In this document: piece after piece, positions 35,877 through 44,834 of the stretch
Layout: each line of letters starts with the position of its first letter
Position numbering within the stretch: the first letter of the stretch is position 1
Assembly: GCF_031846265.1 (NCBI RefSeq)
Contig: NZ_JAVRIA010000009.1
Span: 1 to 64,000, forward strand
DNA from: Microcosmobacter mediterraneus
Lineage (GTDB): Bacteria; Bacteroidota; Bacteroidia; Flavobacteriales; Flavobacteriaceae
Length of the DNA: 64,000 nucleotides
Direction: 5' to 3'
The notes under the pieces: generated by a model
The model's database searches: none
What the model was told of the DNA's origin: nothing
The model's input: the letters and a program-made list of their open reading frames with translations, nothing else
Program-made: the position numbers and the translations under genes

Positions 35877-35895
35877 ACATGTGTTTAATATGCTG

Positions 35896-35903
35896 CAAAT
35901 TTA
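35896..35903 (-). promoter_or_regulatory. Putative -7 element (TAAATTTG, minus strand) of the GT2 pair
   Basis: Exact TAnnTTTG match on the minus strand, 19 bases before the start at 35876. Confidence 0.5.
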
Positions 35904-35962
35904 ACCATATTAAATCACTTCTTTACTATGATAATAAGAACGACTTAACCTTATTAATTTTG

Positions 35963-35970
35963 TAAATTTG
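35963..35970 (+). promoter_or_regulatory. Putative -7 element (TAAATTTG) of the GT2 gene at 35978
   Basis: Exact TAnnTTTG match ending 7 bases before the ATG, predicting an essentially leaderless mRNA. Confidence 0.52.
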
Positions 35971-35977
35971 CCATAGC

Positions 35978-36715
35978 ATGAAAACCTTAACTGTAATCAT
36001 ACCAACATATAACGAAGAAGACTATTTGTGGAGAGCATTATACTCCGTAAAATTTGCAGATGAAATTATAGTTATAGATTCGTATAGCACTGATGATACT
36101 TTAAAAATAGCTGAAGAGTTTAACTGTAAAATATTAAAACGAAAGTTTGATAATTTTTCTAATCAGAAAAACCATGCATTACAATACGCAACATCTGATT
36201 GGGTTTTATTTTTAGATGCTGATGAGCGATTAACCACAGGATTACAAAGAGAACTGATAGATGCAATAAACACAGAAAAACACACAGCATATAAGTTGAA
36301 TTTTCCACACTTTTACATGAATCGCTTTTTGTTTCATCACAGTCATAATGTAACTCGACTAGTGGTAAGAGAACAATGTCATTTTGAAGGTTCTGTCCAC
36401 GAGAAACTGATTGTGAATGGTAGTATTGGAAAATTACAAAACCCTGTTTTACATTACACCTACAAAGGTTTAGAACACTACATCAGTAAAAAAGATAGTT
36501 ATGCTTGGTTTCAGGCTCAACAAATGTTAGATAAAGGAAAAAAGGTAACCTACTTTCATTTGGCCTTTAAACCTTTTTATAGATTTTTTCACAGTTTTAT
36601 TATCAAAGGTGGTTTTAGAGATGGAGTTCCTGCCTTAGCTATTGCAGGCATAAATGCTTATGGCGTATTTTCTCGTTATGCTAAACTAATACTTCTTAAA
36701 AAGGGAATACGCTAA
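35978..36715 (+). CDS. Glycosyltransferase family 2 (WaaE/KdtX-like)
   Basis: 245 residues, like the LPS-core beta-glucosyltransferase WaaE group. TVIIPTYNEEDYLWRAL, EIIVIDSYSTDDTLKIAEEF and WVLFLDADERL (DxD metal site) are in order, and the amphipathic C-terminus (HLAFKPFYRFFHSFIIKGGF) suggests membrane association. It resembles the GT2 at 38956 more than the pair at 34-36 kb. Transcribed divergently from that pair. Confidence 0.88.
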   Translation: MKTLTVIIPTYNEEDYLWRALYSVKFADEIIVIDSYSTDDTLKIAEEFNCKILKRKFDNFSNQKNHALQYATSDWVLFLDADERLTTGLQRELIDAINTEKHTAYKLNFPHFYMNRFLFHHSHNVTRLVVREQCHFEGSVHEKLIVNGSIGKLQNPVLHYTYKGLEHYISKKDSYAWFQAQQMLDKGKKVTYFHLAFKPFYRFFHSFIIKGGFRDGVPALAIAGINAYGVFSRYAKLILLKKGIR

Positions 36716-36805
36716 ATTTAATGTCATTAAGAGGAAGAATATATTAGAGATAGAGATACATTGTTGCTCTTTATATTTTAATAATAACTTGGCTGTATAA
36801 GATTA

Positions 36806-36822
36806 GTTGTTTTTTAAACAAC
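36806..36822. terminator. Weak hairpin between convergent genes
   Basis: A 7-bp stem (36806-36812 with 36816-36822) and a 3-base loop lie in the 209-base gap between the plus-strand GT2 and the minus-strand DUF6090 gene. No clean T-run, so terminator function is uncertain. I see no gene in the gap. Confidence 0.3.
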
Positions 36823-36924
36823 TTATTTACTTGGTTAATCATATGTACAGAGAAATTCCTCCGGAATTCCACAAGTAAGCTAAAACTAGCACCTAATTAC
36901 ATACATTTTTATGCTTAAGTTATT

Positions 36925-37986
36925 TTATTCAATAATTATAAATCCATTTGAGTTTTCAGTAAATTTTCCGATACACTCATTGTTTTTATAGACTGTTATA
37001 ACTTTAGAATAGTCACCTCCACCAAGAAGTCCTCCTCTCCAATTATCGTGTTCCTCTAAAATACCTGGTTTAGATTCTAATTCATAAAGAACATTATCAA
37101 ATTTATCTGAAGCCTTAATTTTAAGTGTATCAGAAGTCAAATTAAAAATCAACAAACGTTGTCTTTCACCAACTAAATCTTTGTAATTATCAGCTGTTGT
37201 ATTACAGTCTATTTGCTCATAATGATTTTGTTCTAAATCCACAAATAGATTTACGAGTTGGGTTTTATTAAAACTCTCTTTAATAATTTTAATTCTACCT
37301 AGTAAAGAAATAAGCCGTGTTCTATTAATTGTTGCTTCATAGAGCATATTATGATTTTTACCAATATAATTTGTAAGTCTATTTAGATAGTCTTCGTTGG
37401 TTAAATAGAAATTCACGTTCTTCTTTATACTTTCTTGGTCTCTTCTGAATAAATGATTAAAACCATTCAAAGAGTAATAATCTATATTAGCTGTAAACGC
37501 TTTTTGGTAATCTTCCCATGCTAAATTGGTATATTGATATCTTTGTTTTAAAAATTTAATATCTTCTAATATTGGATGGTATTTTGATAGTACGTCTTCT
37601 TCTAACTTAAGAAGTTTATCCATATTTTCCGTATTATTTTTGTAGTCTGAATAATTAAATAGTAAGCCAGCATATCTAAAATTCTCGTAATCTTTTTCAT
37701 TGACTTGTTTGTTTATAACACGCTTCATTAATGAATCTTGATGTCGTAAAAATTTAATCTTACCATTAGCATATTCTATGTTTTCGATAACTTCATTTTC
37801 TGTTTTGTTAATTAAGGAATCTACTTTATCGGTGATTTTTCGTTTATCGTTCCAATTATTAATCTGAAGTGCGATTAAAATTCCGATTACAACAAGAATA
37901 ATTTCTCCTATAGCATATTTAAAATACTTTCCAGTTTTATTTTCTATAATGAGGTTTTGTCTTATTCGTCTAAAAAACTTAATCAT
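36925..37986 (-). CDS. DUF6090 family protein
   Basis: Bacteroidota-specific membrane-anchored protein of 353 residues. The N-terminus (MIKFFRRIRQNLIIENKTGK) is followed by one transmembrane helix (YAIGEIILVVIGILIALQIN) and the NNWND motif typical of the family; the rest is predicted soluble and helical. Function unknown. It interrupts the glycan island and has no obvious link with it; DUF6090 genes are commonly scattered and multi-copy in flavobacterial genomes. Confidence 0.85.
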   Translation of the reverse strand: MIKFFRRIRQNLIIENKTGKYFKYAIGEIILVVIGILIALQINNWNDKRKITDKVDSLINKTENEVIENIEYANGKIKFLRHQDSLMKRVINKQVNEKDYENFRYAGLLFNYSDYKNNTENMDKLLKLEEDVLSKYHPILEDIKFLKQRYQYTNLAWEDYQKAFTANIDYYSLNGFNHLFRRDQESIKKNVNFYLTNEDYLNRLTNYIGKNHNMLYEATINRTRLISLLGRIKIIKESFNKTQLVNLFVDLEQNHYEQIDCNTTADNYKDLVGERQRLLIFNLTSDTLKIKASDKFDNVLYELESKPGILEEHDNWRGGLLGGGDYSKVITVYKNNECIGKFTENSNGFIIIE

Positions 37987-38004
37987 AGTTTCTGTTTTTT
38001 TCTT

Positions 38005-38018
38005 CCCGAAACTTCGGG
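38005..38018 (-). other. CCCGAA hairpin in the 5' region of the DUF6090 gene
   Basis: CCCGAA (38005-38010) and TTCGGG (38013-38018) form a short GC-rich hairpin about 20 bases upstream of the start at 37986. A second small inverted pair, ATGTC/GACAT, follows nearby. It may affect translation; there is no T-run for termination on either strand. Confidence 0.35.
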
Positions 38019-38146
38019 AGCTGTCTCAACCAAATGTCCACATGACATTTGATTTCGCAAGACAAAATTAAGTTTCGATAATCTAAAGAATTTTATCATT
38101 GGTTAGCGGTTTTTGATAATAAAGTACAACACTCAAACATAATCGG

Positions 38147-38872
38147 TTAAAACAATTTCAATTTACCAAATTTAAGTTTCAATTTAAAGGTTTTGAGACT
38201 ATCTTCTCCCTTAATATCTATACGCTGAATTTCATAATTATTTTTAAAAGGGAATCTATTTATCCTATTCCCAATTCTTAGAGCGTAAGCTATTTTTTGG
38301 TGTTGTAATTCTTCAAAAAAATCTGCCTTTACCATTTTAGATTTAGGATATTTACCATAAGGATAAGCGAGTACGTTTTTAATATCGAGATTATTATCAT
38401 TAATAAACGCTTTGCACTTTTGGAAATCCTCTTGTGTTTCTTGTAACGATATATCCTTGTAGTTTTTATGATAAAAAGAGTGCAATCCTAGCTCAACAAT
38501 AGTAGAATCCATAGATTGTAATTGTTCAACAGACATAATGGCTTCCTTTCCACTATTCCAATCATCTTTTCCACCAACATAAGCCATAGGAATATAAAAA
38601 CAAGCCTTTAAATTATTAGACTTCAATAAAGGATAGGCCAAATCTAATTGATTTACATAAACATCATCAAAGGTAATAATGACTGACTTCTTAGGCAGTT
38701 TTAGACCTTTTTCTTGCATCAGCATAATATCAGAAAAATGAAACGTATTGTACTTATTTGCTTTTAAATACTCAAATTGTTCATTAAGTCTATTTTCAGA
38801 AATAGTTAACCCAATACTTTCAGTATCGTTCTTTGAAACGTTGTGATACATTAATATTGGAAGTTTAGACAT
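38147..38872 (-). CDS. Polysaccharide deacetylase family protein
   Basis: NodB-type carbohydrate esterase (CE4) of 241 residues. ILMYHNVSK leads in, SVIITFDDVYVN carries the catalytic/metal Asp pair, and LGLHSFYHKNY supplies the two metal-binding His. No signal peptide is evident, so a cytoplasmic or membrane-peripheral role on a glycan precursor is likely. It lies within the glycosyltransferase island, divergent from the GT2 at 38956. Confidence 0.86.
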   Translation of the reverse strand: MSKLPILMYHNVSKNDTESIGLTISENRLNEQFEYLKANKYNTFHFSDIMLMQEKGLKLPKKSVIITFDDVYVNQLDLAYPLLKSNNLKACFYIPMAYVGGKDDWNSGKEAIMSVEQLQSMDSTIVELGLHSFYHKNYKDISLQETQEDFQKCKAFINDNNLDIKNVLAYPYGKYPKSKMVKADFFEELQHQKIAYALRIGNRINRFPFKNNYEIQRIDIKGEDSLKTFKLKLKFGKLKLF

Positions 38873-38909
38873 AGCGTATAATATGAATCTTTTATCACAG
38901 TAAAATTAT

Positions 38910-38917
38910 TACTTTTG
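38910..38917 (+). promoter_or_regulatory. Putative -7 element (TACTTTTG) of the GT2/GT4 operon
   Basis: Exact TAnnTTTG match 39 bases before the GT2 ATG at 38956, upstream of the run of genes to about 44.8 kb. Confidence 0.45.
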
Positions 38918-38955
38918 TTGACCACCACAAACAAATAGAGAAACTGTTTTAATTA

Positions 38956-39702
38956 ATGATAAGCGCGCTCGCCATTACATACAATGAAGAAGACTATATT
39001 GAGCGTTACGTGCAACAACTCTCCTTTGCCGACGAAATTATTTTTATTGACTCTTTTAGCACTGATAACACTGTTGATTTAGCTCAAAAGTATGGTGTTA
39101 AAGTTATACAACGGAAATTCGATAATTTTTCTACTCAACGGAACTTTGCTTTAGAACACGCAAGTAATGATTGGGTTATATTTTTTGATTTAGATGAATC
39201 ACTACCAAACCAATTAATTTCGGAAATTAAAACTATAGTAAAAGAAAATTCTAAGAATTATGCCTATAGAGTGAAGCGCAATTTTTACTTTATGGGAAAG
39301 CACATTAAATACAGTGGGTTTCAAAATGATACTGTAGTAAGGCTTTTTAATAAAACTAAATGTACTTATAATGGTAATTTAGTGCATGAAACTCTTTCTG
39401 TCAATGGTACCATCGGCTCTCTAAAAAATACATTAGATCATTATACCTACAAAACTTTTGATGACTATAACAAAAAACAAACGCAGTATAGTAAACTGCA
39501 AGCAAAACATTTATACAATAAGAATGTAAGACCAAACTTATATCACTTCTTTGTGAGACCTTTATATCGTTTTTTACATCAATATTTTATTAAGCTAGGA
39601 TTTTTGGATGGTAAAGAAGGTTTTATATTAGCTTATTTGCAAGGATTCTCTGTTTTTAAGCGCTATCTTTTTCTCTGGACAACATATAGAAATATCGAAT
39701 AA
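38956..39702 (+). CDS. Glycosyltransferase family 2 (WaaE/KdtX-like)
   Basis: 248 residues. Compact start ISALAITYNEEDYIERYVQQ, then EIIFIDSFSTDNTVDLAQKY, WVIFFDLDESLP (D-x-D with Leu between) and an aromatic C-terminal membrane-association segment. Paralogous to the 35978 GT2. Overlaps the GT4 gene by one base and starts a plus-strand run of envelope-glycan genes to 42356. Confidence 0.88.
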   Translation: MISALAITYNEEDYIERYVQQLSFADEIIFIDSFSTDNTVDLAQKYGVKVIQRKFDNFSTQRNFALEHASNDWVIFFDLDESLPNQLISEIKTIVKENSKNYAYRVKRNFYFMGKHIKYSGFQNDTVVRLFNKTKCTYNGNLVHETLSVNGTIGSLKNTLDHYTYKTFDDYNKKQTQYSKLQAKHLYNKNVRPNLYHFFVRPLYRFLHQYFIKLGFLDGKEGFILAYLQGFSVFKRYLFLWTTYRNIE

Positions 39703-40772
39703 TGATGAAGCAGGTTTTTTTAGAATCTCATAACATTAAAAATCTACATTTCGGATTTGGTCAGTTTAATTATCACCTAATTAAAGGATTATACAATGCC
39801 GAAATAGATGATTTTAAAATGACACTTCATGCTAAAAATACTACGAAATTAAAAGAAGAATTCGGTTCGTATTTTAATTACAAAACTTATAAATCGTACA
39901 GACGATATCCTCTTTTTAGAATACGTAAGAAATATGATGTTTGGCACTCCATGAATCAGAATATAAAGATAGAACCACACCACAACATACCTTATGTACT
40001 CACAATACACGACGTAAATTTCATTGAAGAAGTATCCTCAGACTTGAGCCATGATCGCAATAAAAGATTCACAGAAAAATTAAATAGAGCCTCGGCAATT
40101 ACTTACATTTCAGAATTTGCAAAACAATCTACACATCAACATTTTAAAGTCCCAAATGTTGAGGAATATGTTATATATAATGGCAATCCAATACGTGAGA
40201 TTATCATTTCAGATCAATACCAGCCAAATTTAAAACCTAGCAAGCCTTTTTTATTCAGTATTGGAGAATTTACAGAGCGTAAAAACTTCCATACTCTTGT
40301 AGAAATGCTAAGACACATTGAAGAATTCAATTTGGTATTATCTGGCAATAACAATACTGAATATACACAAAACGTACTTTTACCTACGATTGAAAAACTG
40401 AATCTACAAGATAGAGTTATCATAACTGGGAAAATTAGCGATTTAGATAAGCAATACTATCTACAACATTGTACTGCATTTGTTTTTCCATCCTTGAGAG
40501 AAGGCTTTGGTATTCCGCCAATTGAAGCCATGCGTTTTGGCAAACCTGTTTTTTTGTCCAAGAATACATCCTTGCCAGAAATTGGTGGTAATGATGCTTT
40601 CTATTGGGAACATTATAACGGCGAATACATGGCGAAAATTCTAACAGAAGGTTTAGAGTATTTTGATACGCATTCAGATTCGCTTAAAACAAATTATATT
40701 AATAGAGCACAATCGTTTAATTGGGATGATGCCTCAAAAGCATATGCAGATGTTTACAGAACACTACTTTAG
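39702..40772 (+). CDS. Glycosyltransferase family 4
   Basis: GT-B retaining transferase of 356 residues. The C-terminal nucleotide-sugar domain shows GEFTERKNFHTLV, VIITGKISDLDKQYYL and the E-x7-E motif region FPSLREGFGIPPIEAM. The first two codons are ATG ATG; either may serve as start. It shares one base with the upstream GT2 stop. Probably extends the same surface oligosaccharide. Confidence 0.88.
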   Translation: MMKQVFLESHNIKNLHFGFGQFNYHLIKGLYNAEIDDFKMTLHAKNTTKLKEEFGSYFNYKTYKSYRRYPLFRIRKKYDVWHSMNQNIKIEPHHNIPYVLTIHDVNFIEEVSSDLSHDRNKRFTEKLNRASAITYISEFAKQSTHQHFKVPNVEEYVIYNGNPIREIIISDQYQPNLKPSKPFLFSIGEFTERKNFHTLVEMLRHIEEFNLVLSGNNNTEYTQNVLLPTIEKLNLQDRVIITGKISDLDKQYYLQHCTAFVFPSLREGFGIPPIEAMRFGKPVFLSKNTSLPEIGGNDAFYWEHYNGEYMAKILTEGLEYFDTHSDSLKTNYINRAQSFNWDDASKAYADVYRTLL

Positions 40773-40797
40773 TAATATTATAGAAATTGTATTTTGA

Positions 40798-41511
40798 TTG
40801 AAATTAAAATCTAACTTTGCAAAACGTTATTTACAACCATCTCTTATGTTAAAATTTATCATTCCAATTGTTGTTGCTATAGCTTTATTTCCATTCGTTT
40901 TAAAGTTTATAAAGCATAAATCCTTGTATCCATTTATGCCATATCAATATAACTTTAGACGTAGACGCATAACCTTTGCTAAAGTTTTAAAATTACTTAC
41001 AGAACGAAATGCAAAAATTATTGTTGAAACAGGAACCTCAAGAAAAGGTTTAGAAGGTGCAAAAAGTGATGGTGCAGCAACCATTGTCTTTGGAAAATGG
41101 GCAAAAGAAAATGGAGCTGTTTTACATTCTGTTGATATTAGTGAAGATTCTGTAGAAGGTTCTAGAAATGAGGTAAAACAACAAAGATTAGATGATGTTG
41201 TTACAGTACATTTAGATGATTCTTTAAACTACCTTAAACATTTTAAAGACGATATTGACTTTCTATATTTGGATAGCTATGACTATTCAAAAACTGATGT
41301 AGATATCCAAAAAAAGAGTCAGGAGCATCATTTAAAAGAATTTAAAATTATTGAAGATAGACTTCATAAAAACACCATTGTACTTATTGATGATTGTGGA
41401 TTACCAGGAGGCGGAAAAGGAAAAACTGTAGTCGCCTATATGATTGAAAAAGGCTGGGAAATCCTTATAAATAAATATCAAATTTTACTAGTCCATAAAG
41501 ACAGTTTATAA
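40798..41511 (+). CDS. SAM-dependent methyltransferase-like protein with N-terminal membrane anchor
   Basis: 237 residues: a basic N-terminus and one transmembrane segment (LKFIIPIVVAIALFPFVLKF), then a Rossmann methyltransferase-type domain (IIVETGTSRKGLEGA, VLHSVDISEDS, DFLYLDSYDYS, VLIDDCG). Start is TTG at 40798; an in-frame ATG at 40846 would remove 16 residues and is a fair alternative. The stop shares one base with the following FkbM gene. Acceptor unknown; the island context suggests a surface glycan. Confidence 0.72.
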   Translation: MKLKSNFAKRYLQPSLMLKFIIPIVVAIALFPFVLKFIKHKSLYPFMPYQYNFRRRRITFAKVLKLLTERNAKIIVETGTSRKGLEGAKSDGAATIVFGKWAKENGAVLHSVDISEDSVEGSRNEVKQQRLDDVVTVHLDDSLNYLKHFKDDIDFLYLDSYDYSKTDVDIQKKSQEHHLKEFKIIEDRLHKNTIVLIDDCGLPGGGKGKTVVAYMIEKGWEILINKYQILLVHKDSL

Positions 41512-42356
41512 TGAATAAAGCATTTAAATATTTCAAAAAGAATAAGAAATCTAAAAAGCGTAAAGCTATATTAGGACCTCATGCTCAAGGTGTTATTTAT
41601 AATACCGAAAATGGAATAATTGCTTTACCTATTGAAGATATTGGTATTGGGAAATCGCTTGGTTTCAATGGAAATTGGGATATGGAAGAAATTAATATCC
41701 TCTCAGAATATATCTCTAAAGACGATGTCGTTTACGTTATAGGTACACATGTTGGCACTTTATTGATTCCTATGGCAAAACAGGTGAAAGAGGTTATTGG
41801 TTATGAAGCCAATGAAAACACCTTTTGGTACATGGAAATGAACCTATGTATGAATCGATTAAAAAATGTTCAATTATTTAATTATGCTGTTGGCGACACC
41901 AATAAAATGGTAACCTTTTACCAAAACACTGTAAACTCAGGAGGAAGTAAAATTGCACCACAGAAGGATAACATTATGTATAATCATGATAATCCTGATA
42001 AAGTTGAGGTGCAAATGATTGCTTTAGATGAGCACATTACTCAACAGAATTTATCACAACCCAACGCCATGCTCATGGATATTGAAGGTGCTGAATACTA
42101 TGCACTTAAAGGTATGCCAAACACCTTATCTAAACTTAAATTTCTATATATAGAGTACGTGCCTCATCATTTAAAAAATGTGTCAAATATTTCTAACGAA
42201 CAATTTTTAGAAGGCATTACGCCACATTTCACAAAAGCCAATTTTGTAAGAAATAAAAAGGTAATCACTTATAATTCTGACAGTTCTGAAGTACTCAATT
42301 ATTTAAACAACCTAACTGCAGCTAATGAAACCGATGATATTCTATTTTCTAAATAA
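41511..42356 (+). CDS. FkbM family methyltransferase
   Basis: 281 residues with the FkbM signature pieces VYVIGTHVGTLLIPMA (SAM-binding loop), VIGYEANENTFWYMEMN, VQLFNYAVGD and AMLMDIEGAEYYALKGM. Family members O-methylate sugars or polyketides. ATG overlaps the upstream stop by one base. Last of the glycan-modification genes; the Sua5-type gene begins on the next base after its stop. Confidence 0.87.
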   Translation: MNKAFKYFKKNKKSKKRKAILGPHAQGVIYNTENGIIALPIEDIGIGKSLGFNGNWDMEEINILSEYISKDDVVYVIGTHVGTLLIPMAKQVKEVIGYEANENTFWYMEMNLCMNRLKNVQLFNYAVGDTNKMVTFYQNTVNSGGSKIAPQKDNIMYNHDNPDKVEVQMIALDEHITQQNLSQPNAMLMDIEGAEYYALKGMPNTLSKLKFLYIEYVPHHLKNVSNISNEQFLEGITPHFTKANFVRNKKVITYNSDSSEVLNYLNNLTAANETDDILFSK

Positions 42357-42917
42357 ATGAAGCATCTATTAGAACATAGTATCAGTGTTTTAAAAAAATC
42401 CGGAACACTACTCTATCCTACTGATACAGTTTGGGGCATTGGTTGTGATGCTACAAATTACAATGCTGTAAAAAAAATCTATGAACTTAAAAAACGTGAA
42501 GAAACTAAAGCTCTCATATGCTTAGTTTCAGATTTTAAAATGTTGCAACAATATGTTGAAGACGTTCCCGAAATGGCTTACGATATTTTAAAATATGCCA
42601 ACAAACCTACTACGATAATTTACGACAGACCAAAAGGTATTGCAGAAAATCTTATTGCTAAAGATAATACACTTGCCATTCGTATCGTTAGGCAAGGATT
42701 TGCACATCAGCTCATTAAAAAATTACGACGTCCATTAGTCTCAACCTCAGCAAATATTTCTGGTGAATCTTCACCAAAATCCTTCAAAGAAATTAGCCAA
42801 GAGATTTTAAAAGGCGTGGACTATGTCGTAAATTTGCAAAACGAAAATAAAAAGGCCAAACCATCAACAATTATTAAGTTAAGTAATGATGGTATGGTTA
42901 AAATTATTAGAAAGTAA
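42357..42917 (+). CDS. L-threonylcarbamoyladenylate synthase (Sua5/YwlC/TsaC type)
   Basis: Makes the TC-AMP intermediate for tRNA t6A37 from threonine, bicarbonate and ATP. 186 residues, the short TsaC-like form without the C-terminal Sua5 domain. Motifs: LLYPTDTVWGIGCDAT, KKREETKALICLV (substrate Lys and Arg) and RPLVSTSANISGES. It directly abuts the FkbM gene and precedes another tRNA enzyme gene. Confidence 0.93.
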   Translation: MKHLLEHSISVLKKSGTLLYPTDTVWGIGCDATNYNAVKKIYELKKREETKALICLVSDFKMLQQYVEDVPEMAYDILKYANKPTTIIYDRPKGIAENLIAKDNTLAIRIVRQGFAHQLIKKLRRPLVSTSANISGESSPKSFKEISQEILKGVDYVVNLQNENKKAKPSTIIKLSNDGMVKIIRK

Positions 42918-42963
42918 ATTCAAATTTTCTTATAAAATTTAACGGATTTAAACGTTGCAGTTA

Positions 42964-44382
42964 ATGAACTACAAAGACGCGTTAAAGCACAACATATTCA
43001 AGATAATTTCCAATTCAGCCAAAGATCTAAATATAGATAGTTACGTTATTGGTGGTTATGTAAGGGATTTTGTATTGCAACGAGGTACTGCAAAAGATAT
43101 CGATATTGTTGCCATAGGAAGTGGTATTGACTTAGCTAAGCAAGTATCAAAAAATCTTCCCAATATGCCTAAGGTTCAAATTTTTAAAACGTATGGTACT
43201 GCAATGCTTAAATACGATGATATTGATATAGAATTTGTTGGAGCTCGCAAAGAAAGTTATCATAACGATAGTAGAAATCCTATAGTTGAAAACGGTACTC
43301 TAGAAGACGATCAAAACCGAAGAGATTTTACCATCAATGCTTTAGCATTAAATCTTAATGAGGAAGATTTTGGAGAATTATTAGATCCATTTAATGGCTT
43401 GTTAGATTTAAAACTAAAAATAATTAGAACACCTTTAGATCCTAACATAACCTATTCTGATGATCCTTTAAGAATGATGCGTGCTATACGTTTTGCATCG
43501 CAACTTAATTTTATGATTGAGGAAGAATCCTTAAATGCTATTGTAAAAAATAAGGAACGAATTAAAATTATTACTAACGAAAGGATAGTAACAGAGTTAC
43601 ACAAAATTCTTGAAAGTGACGTACCCTCAAAAGGATTTTTATTATTAGAACAAACAGGACTACTTCATTATATTCTTCCTGAGTTAACAGCGCTTAAAGG
43701 TGTTGAAGAAGTTGAAGGACAAAAACATAAAGATAACTTTTACCATACTTTAGAAGTTGTAGATAATATTGCTAAATCTACAGATAACCTCTGGTTGCGT
43801 TGGGCTGCTTTACTGCATGATATTGGTAAAGCACCAACAAAACGTTTTAAAAAACGAATTGGATGGACCTTTCATGGCCATGAGTTTGAAGGCTCTAAAA
43901 TGGTATATCATTTATTTAAGCGATTAAAAATGCCATTAAATGATAAAATGAAATTTGTGCAAAAAATGGTGTTTATGAGTTCTAGACCCATTGTAATCTC
44001 ACAAGATTTGGTAACAGATTCTGCCGTTAGACGTTTGGTGTTTGATGCTGGAGATTATATTGATGACTTAATGACACTATGCGAAGCAGATATTACAACC
44101 AAAAACCCTAAACGATTCAAAAAATACCATAATAATTTTAAGATCGTAAGGCAAAAAATGATTGAAGTTGAGGAGCGTGATCAAATCAGGAATTTTCAAC
44201 CACCTGTTTCGGGTGAAGACATTATGAAAACTTTTAATTTAAAACCTTCCAAAGAAATTGGCATCATAAAAGAAACAATTAAAGAAGCTATTTTAGAAGG
44301 TGAGATTCCTAATGACAAAGAAGCTGCTCTTTTACTAATGCTAAAAAAAGGAAAGGAACTAGGCTTAAAAATACAGCATTAA
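42964..44382 (+). CDS. CCA tRNA nucleotidyltransferase with HD domain
   Basis: Adds or repairs the 3' CCA end of tRNA. Class II nucleotidyltransferase head with YVIGGYVRDFVLQRG and KDIDIVAIG (metal Asp pair), the DDPLRMMRAIRFASQL signature, and a C-terminal HD phosphohydrolase domain (LLHDIGKAPTKRF). I prefer the ATG at 42964; a TTG three codons earlier (42955) is possible. The product is about 472 residues, typical in Bacteroidota. Confidence 0.92.
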   Translation: MNYKDALKHNIFKIISNSAKDLNIDSYVIGGYVRDFVLQRGTAKDIDIVAIGSGIDLAKQVSKNLPNMPKVQIFKTYGTAMLKYDDIDIEFVGARKESYHNDSRNPIVENGTLEDDQNRRDFTINALALNLNEEDFGELLDPFNGLLDLKLKIIRTPLDPNITYSDDPLRMMRAIRFASQLNFMIEEESLNAIVKNKERIKIITNERIVTELHKILESDVPSKGFLLLEQTGLLHYILPELTALKGVEEVEGQKHKDNFYHTLEVVDNIAKSTDNLWLRWAALLHDIGKAPTKRFKKRIGWTFHGHEFEGSKMVYHLFKRLKMPLNDKMKFVQKMVFMSSRPIVISQDLVTDSAVRRLVFDAGDYIDDLMTLCEADITTKNPKRFKKYHNNFKIVRQKMIEVEERDQIRNFQPPVSGEDIMKTFNLKPSKEIGIIKETIKEAILEGEIPNDKEAALLLMLKKGKELGLKIQH

Positions 44383-44832
44383 ATGATAAGGCTATTAAGA
44401 ACTAACTCTAAACATAAAGATTTCATCTTTTTGGTGAAAGAACTTGATAGTTACTTAAAAAAAACTGATGGTGATGAACATGCATTTTATAATCAGTTCA
44501 ATGCAATAGACAACTTAAATCATGTTGTTATCGCCTACAATAATAACGAACTTATCGCATGTGGTGCTTTCAAAGAATTTAAAAAGGATTGTGTTGAGAT
44601 TAAACGAATGTTTACCTTACCTAAACAAAGAGGTCTTGGTATTGCATCATTAATATTAAATGAGTTGGAGCTTTGGGCTAAAGAATTAAACTACAAACAT
44701 TCTGTTTTAGAGACAGGAATTCGTCAAAAGGAAGCAGTAAAATTTTATAAGAAAAATTCATACAAAATAATTCCTAATTATGGCCAATATATTGGTATTA
44801 AAAATAGTTTGTGCTTTGAAAAAAAATTGTGA
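44383..44832 (+). CDS. GNAT family N-acetyltransferase
   Basis: 149 residues. The acetyl-CoA-binding segment is VEIKRMFTLPKQRGLGIAS (Q/R-x-x-G-x-G/A), followed by a conserved ETGIRQKEAVKFYKKNSYK C-terminal region. Starts on the base after the CCA gene's stop and overlaps the heme A synthase region at its end. Substrate not predictable. Confidence 0.88.
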   Translation: MIRLLRTNSKHKDFIFLVKELDSYLKKTDGDEHAFYNQFNAIDNLNHVVIAYNNNELIACGAFKEFKKDCVEIKRMFTLPKQRGLGIASLILNELELWAKELNYKHSVLETGIRQKEAVKFYKKNSYKIIPNYGQYIGIKNSLCFEKKL

Positions 44833-44834
44833 AA

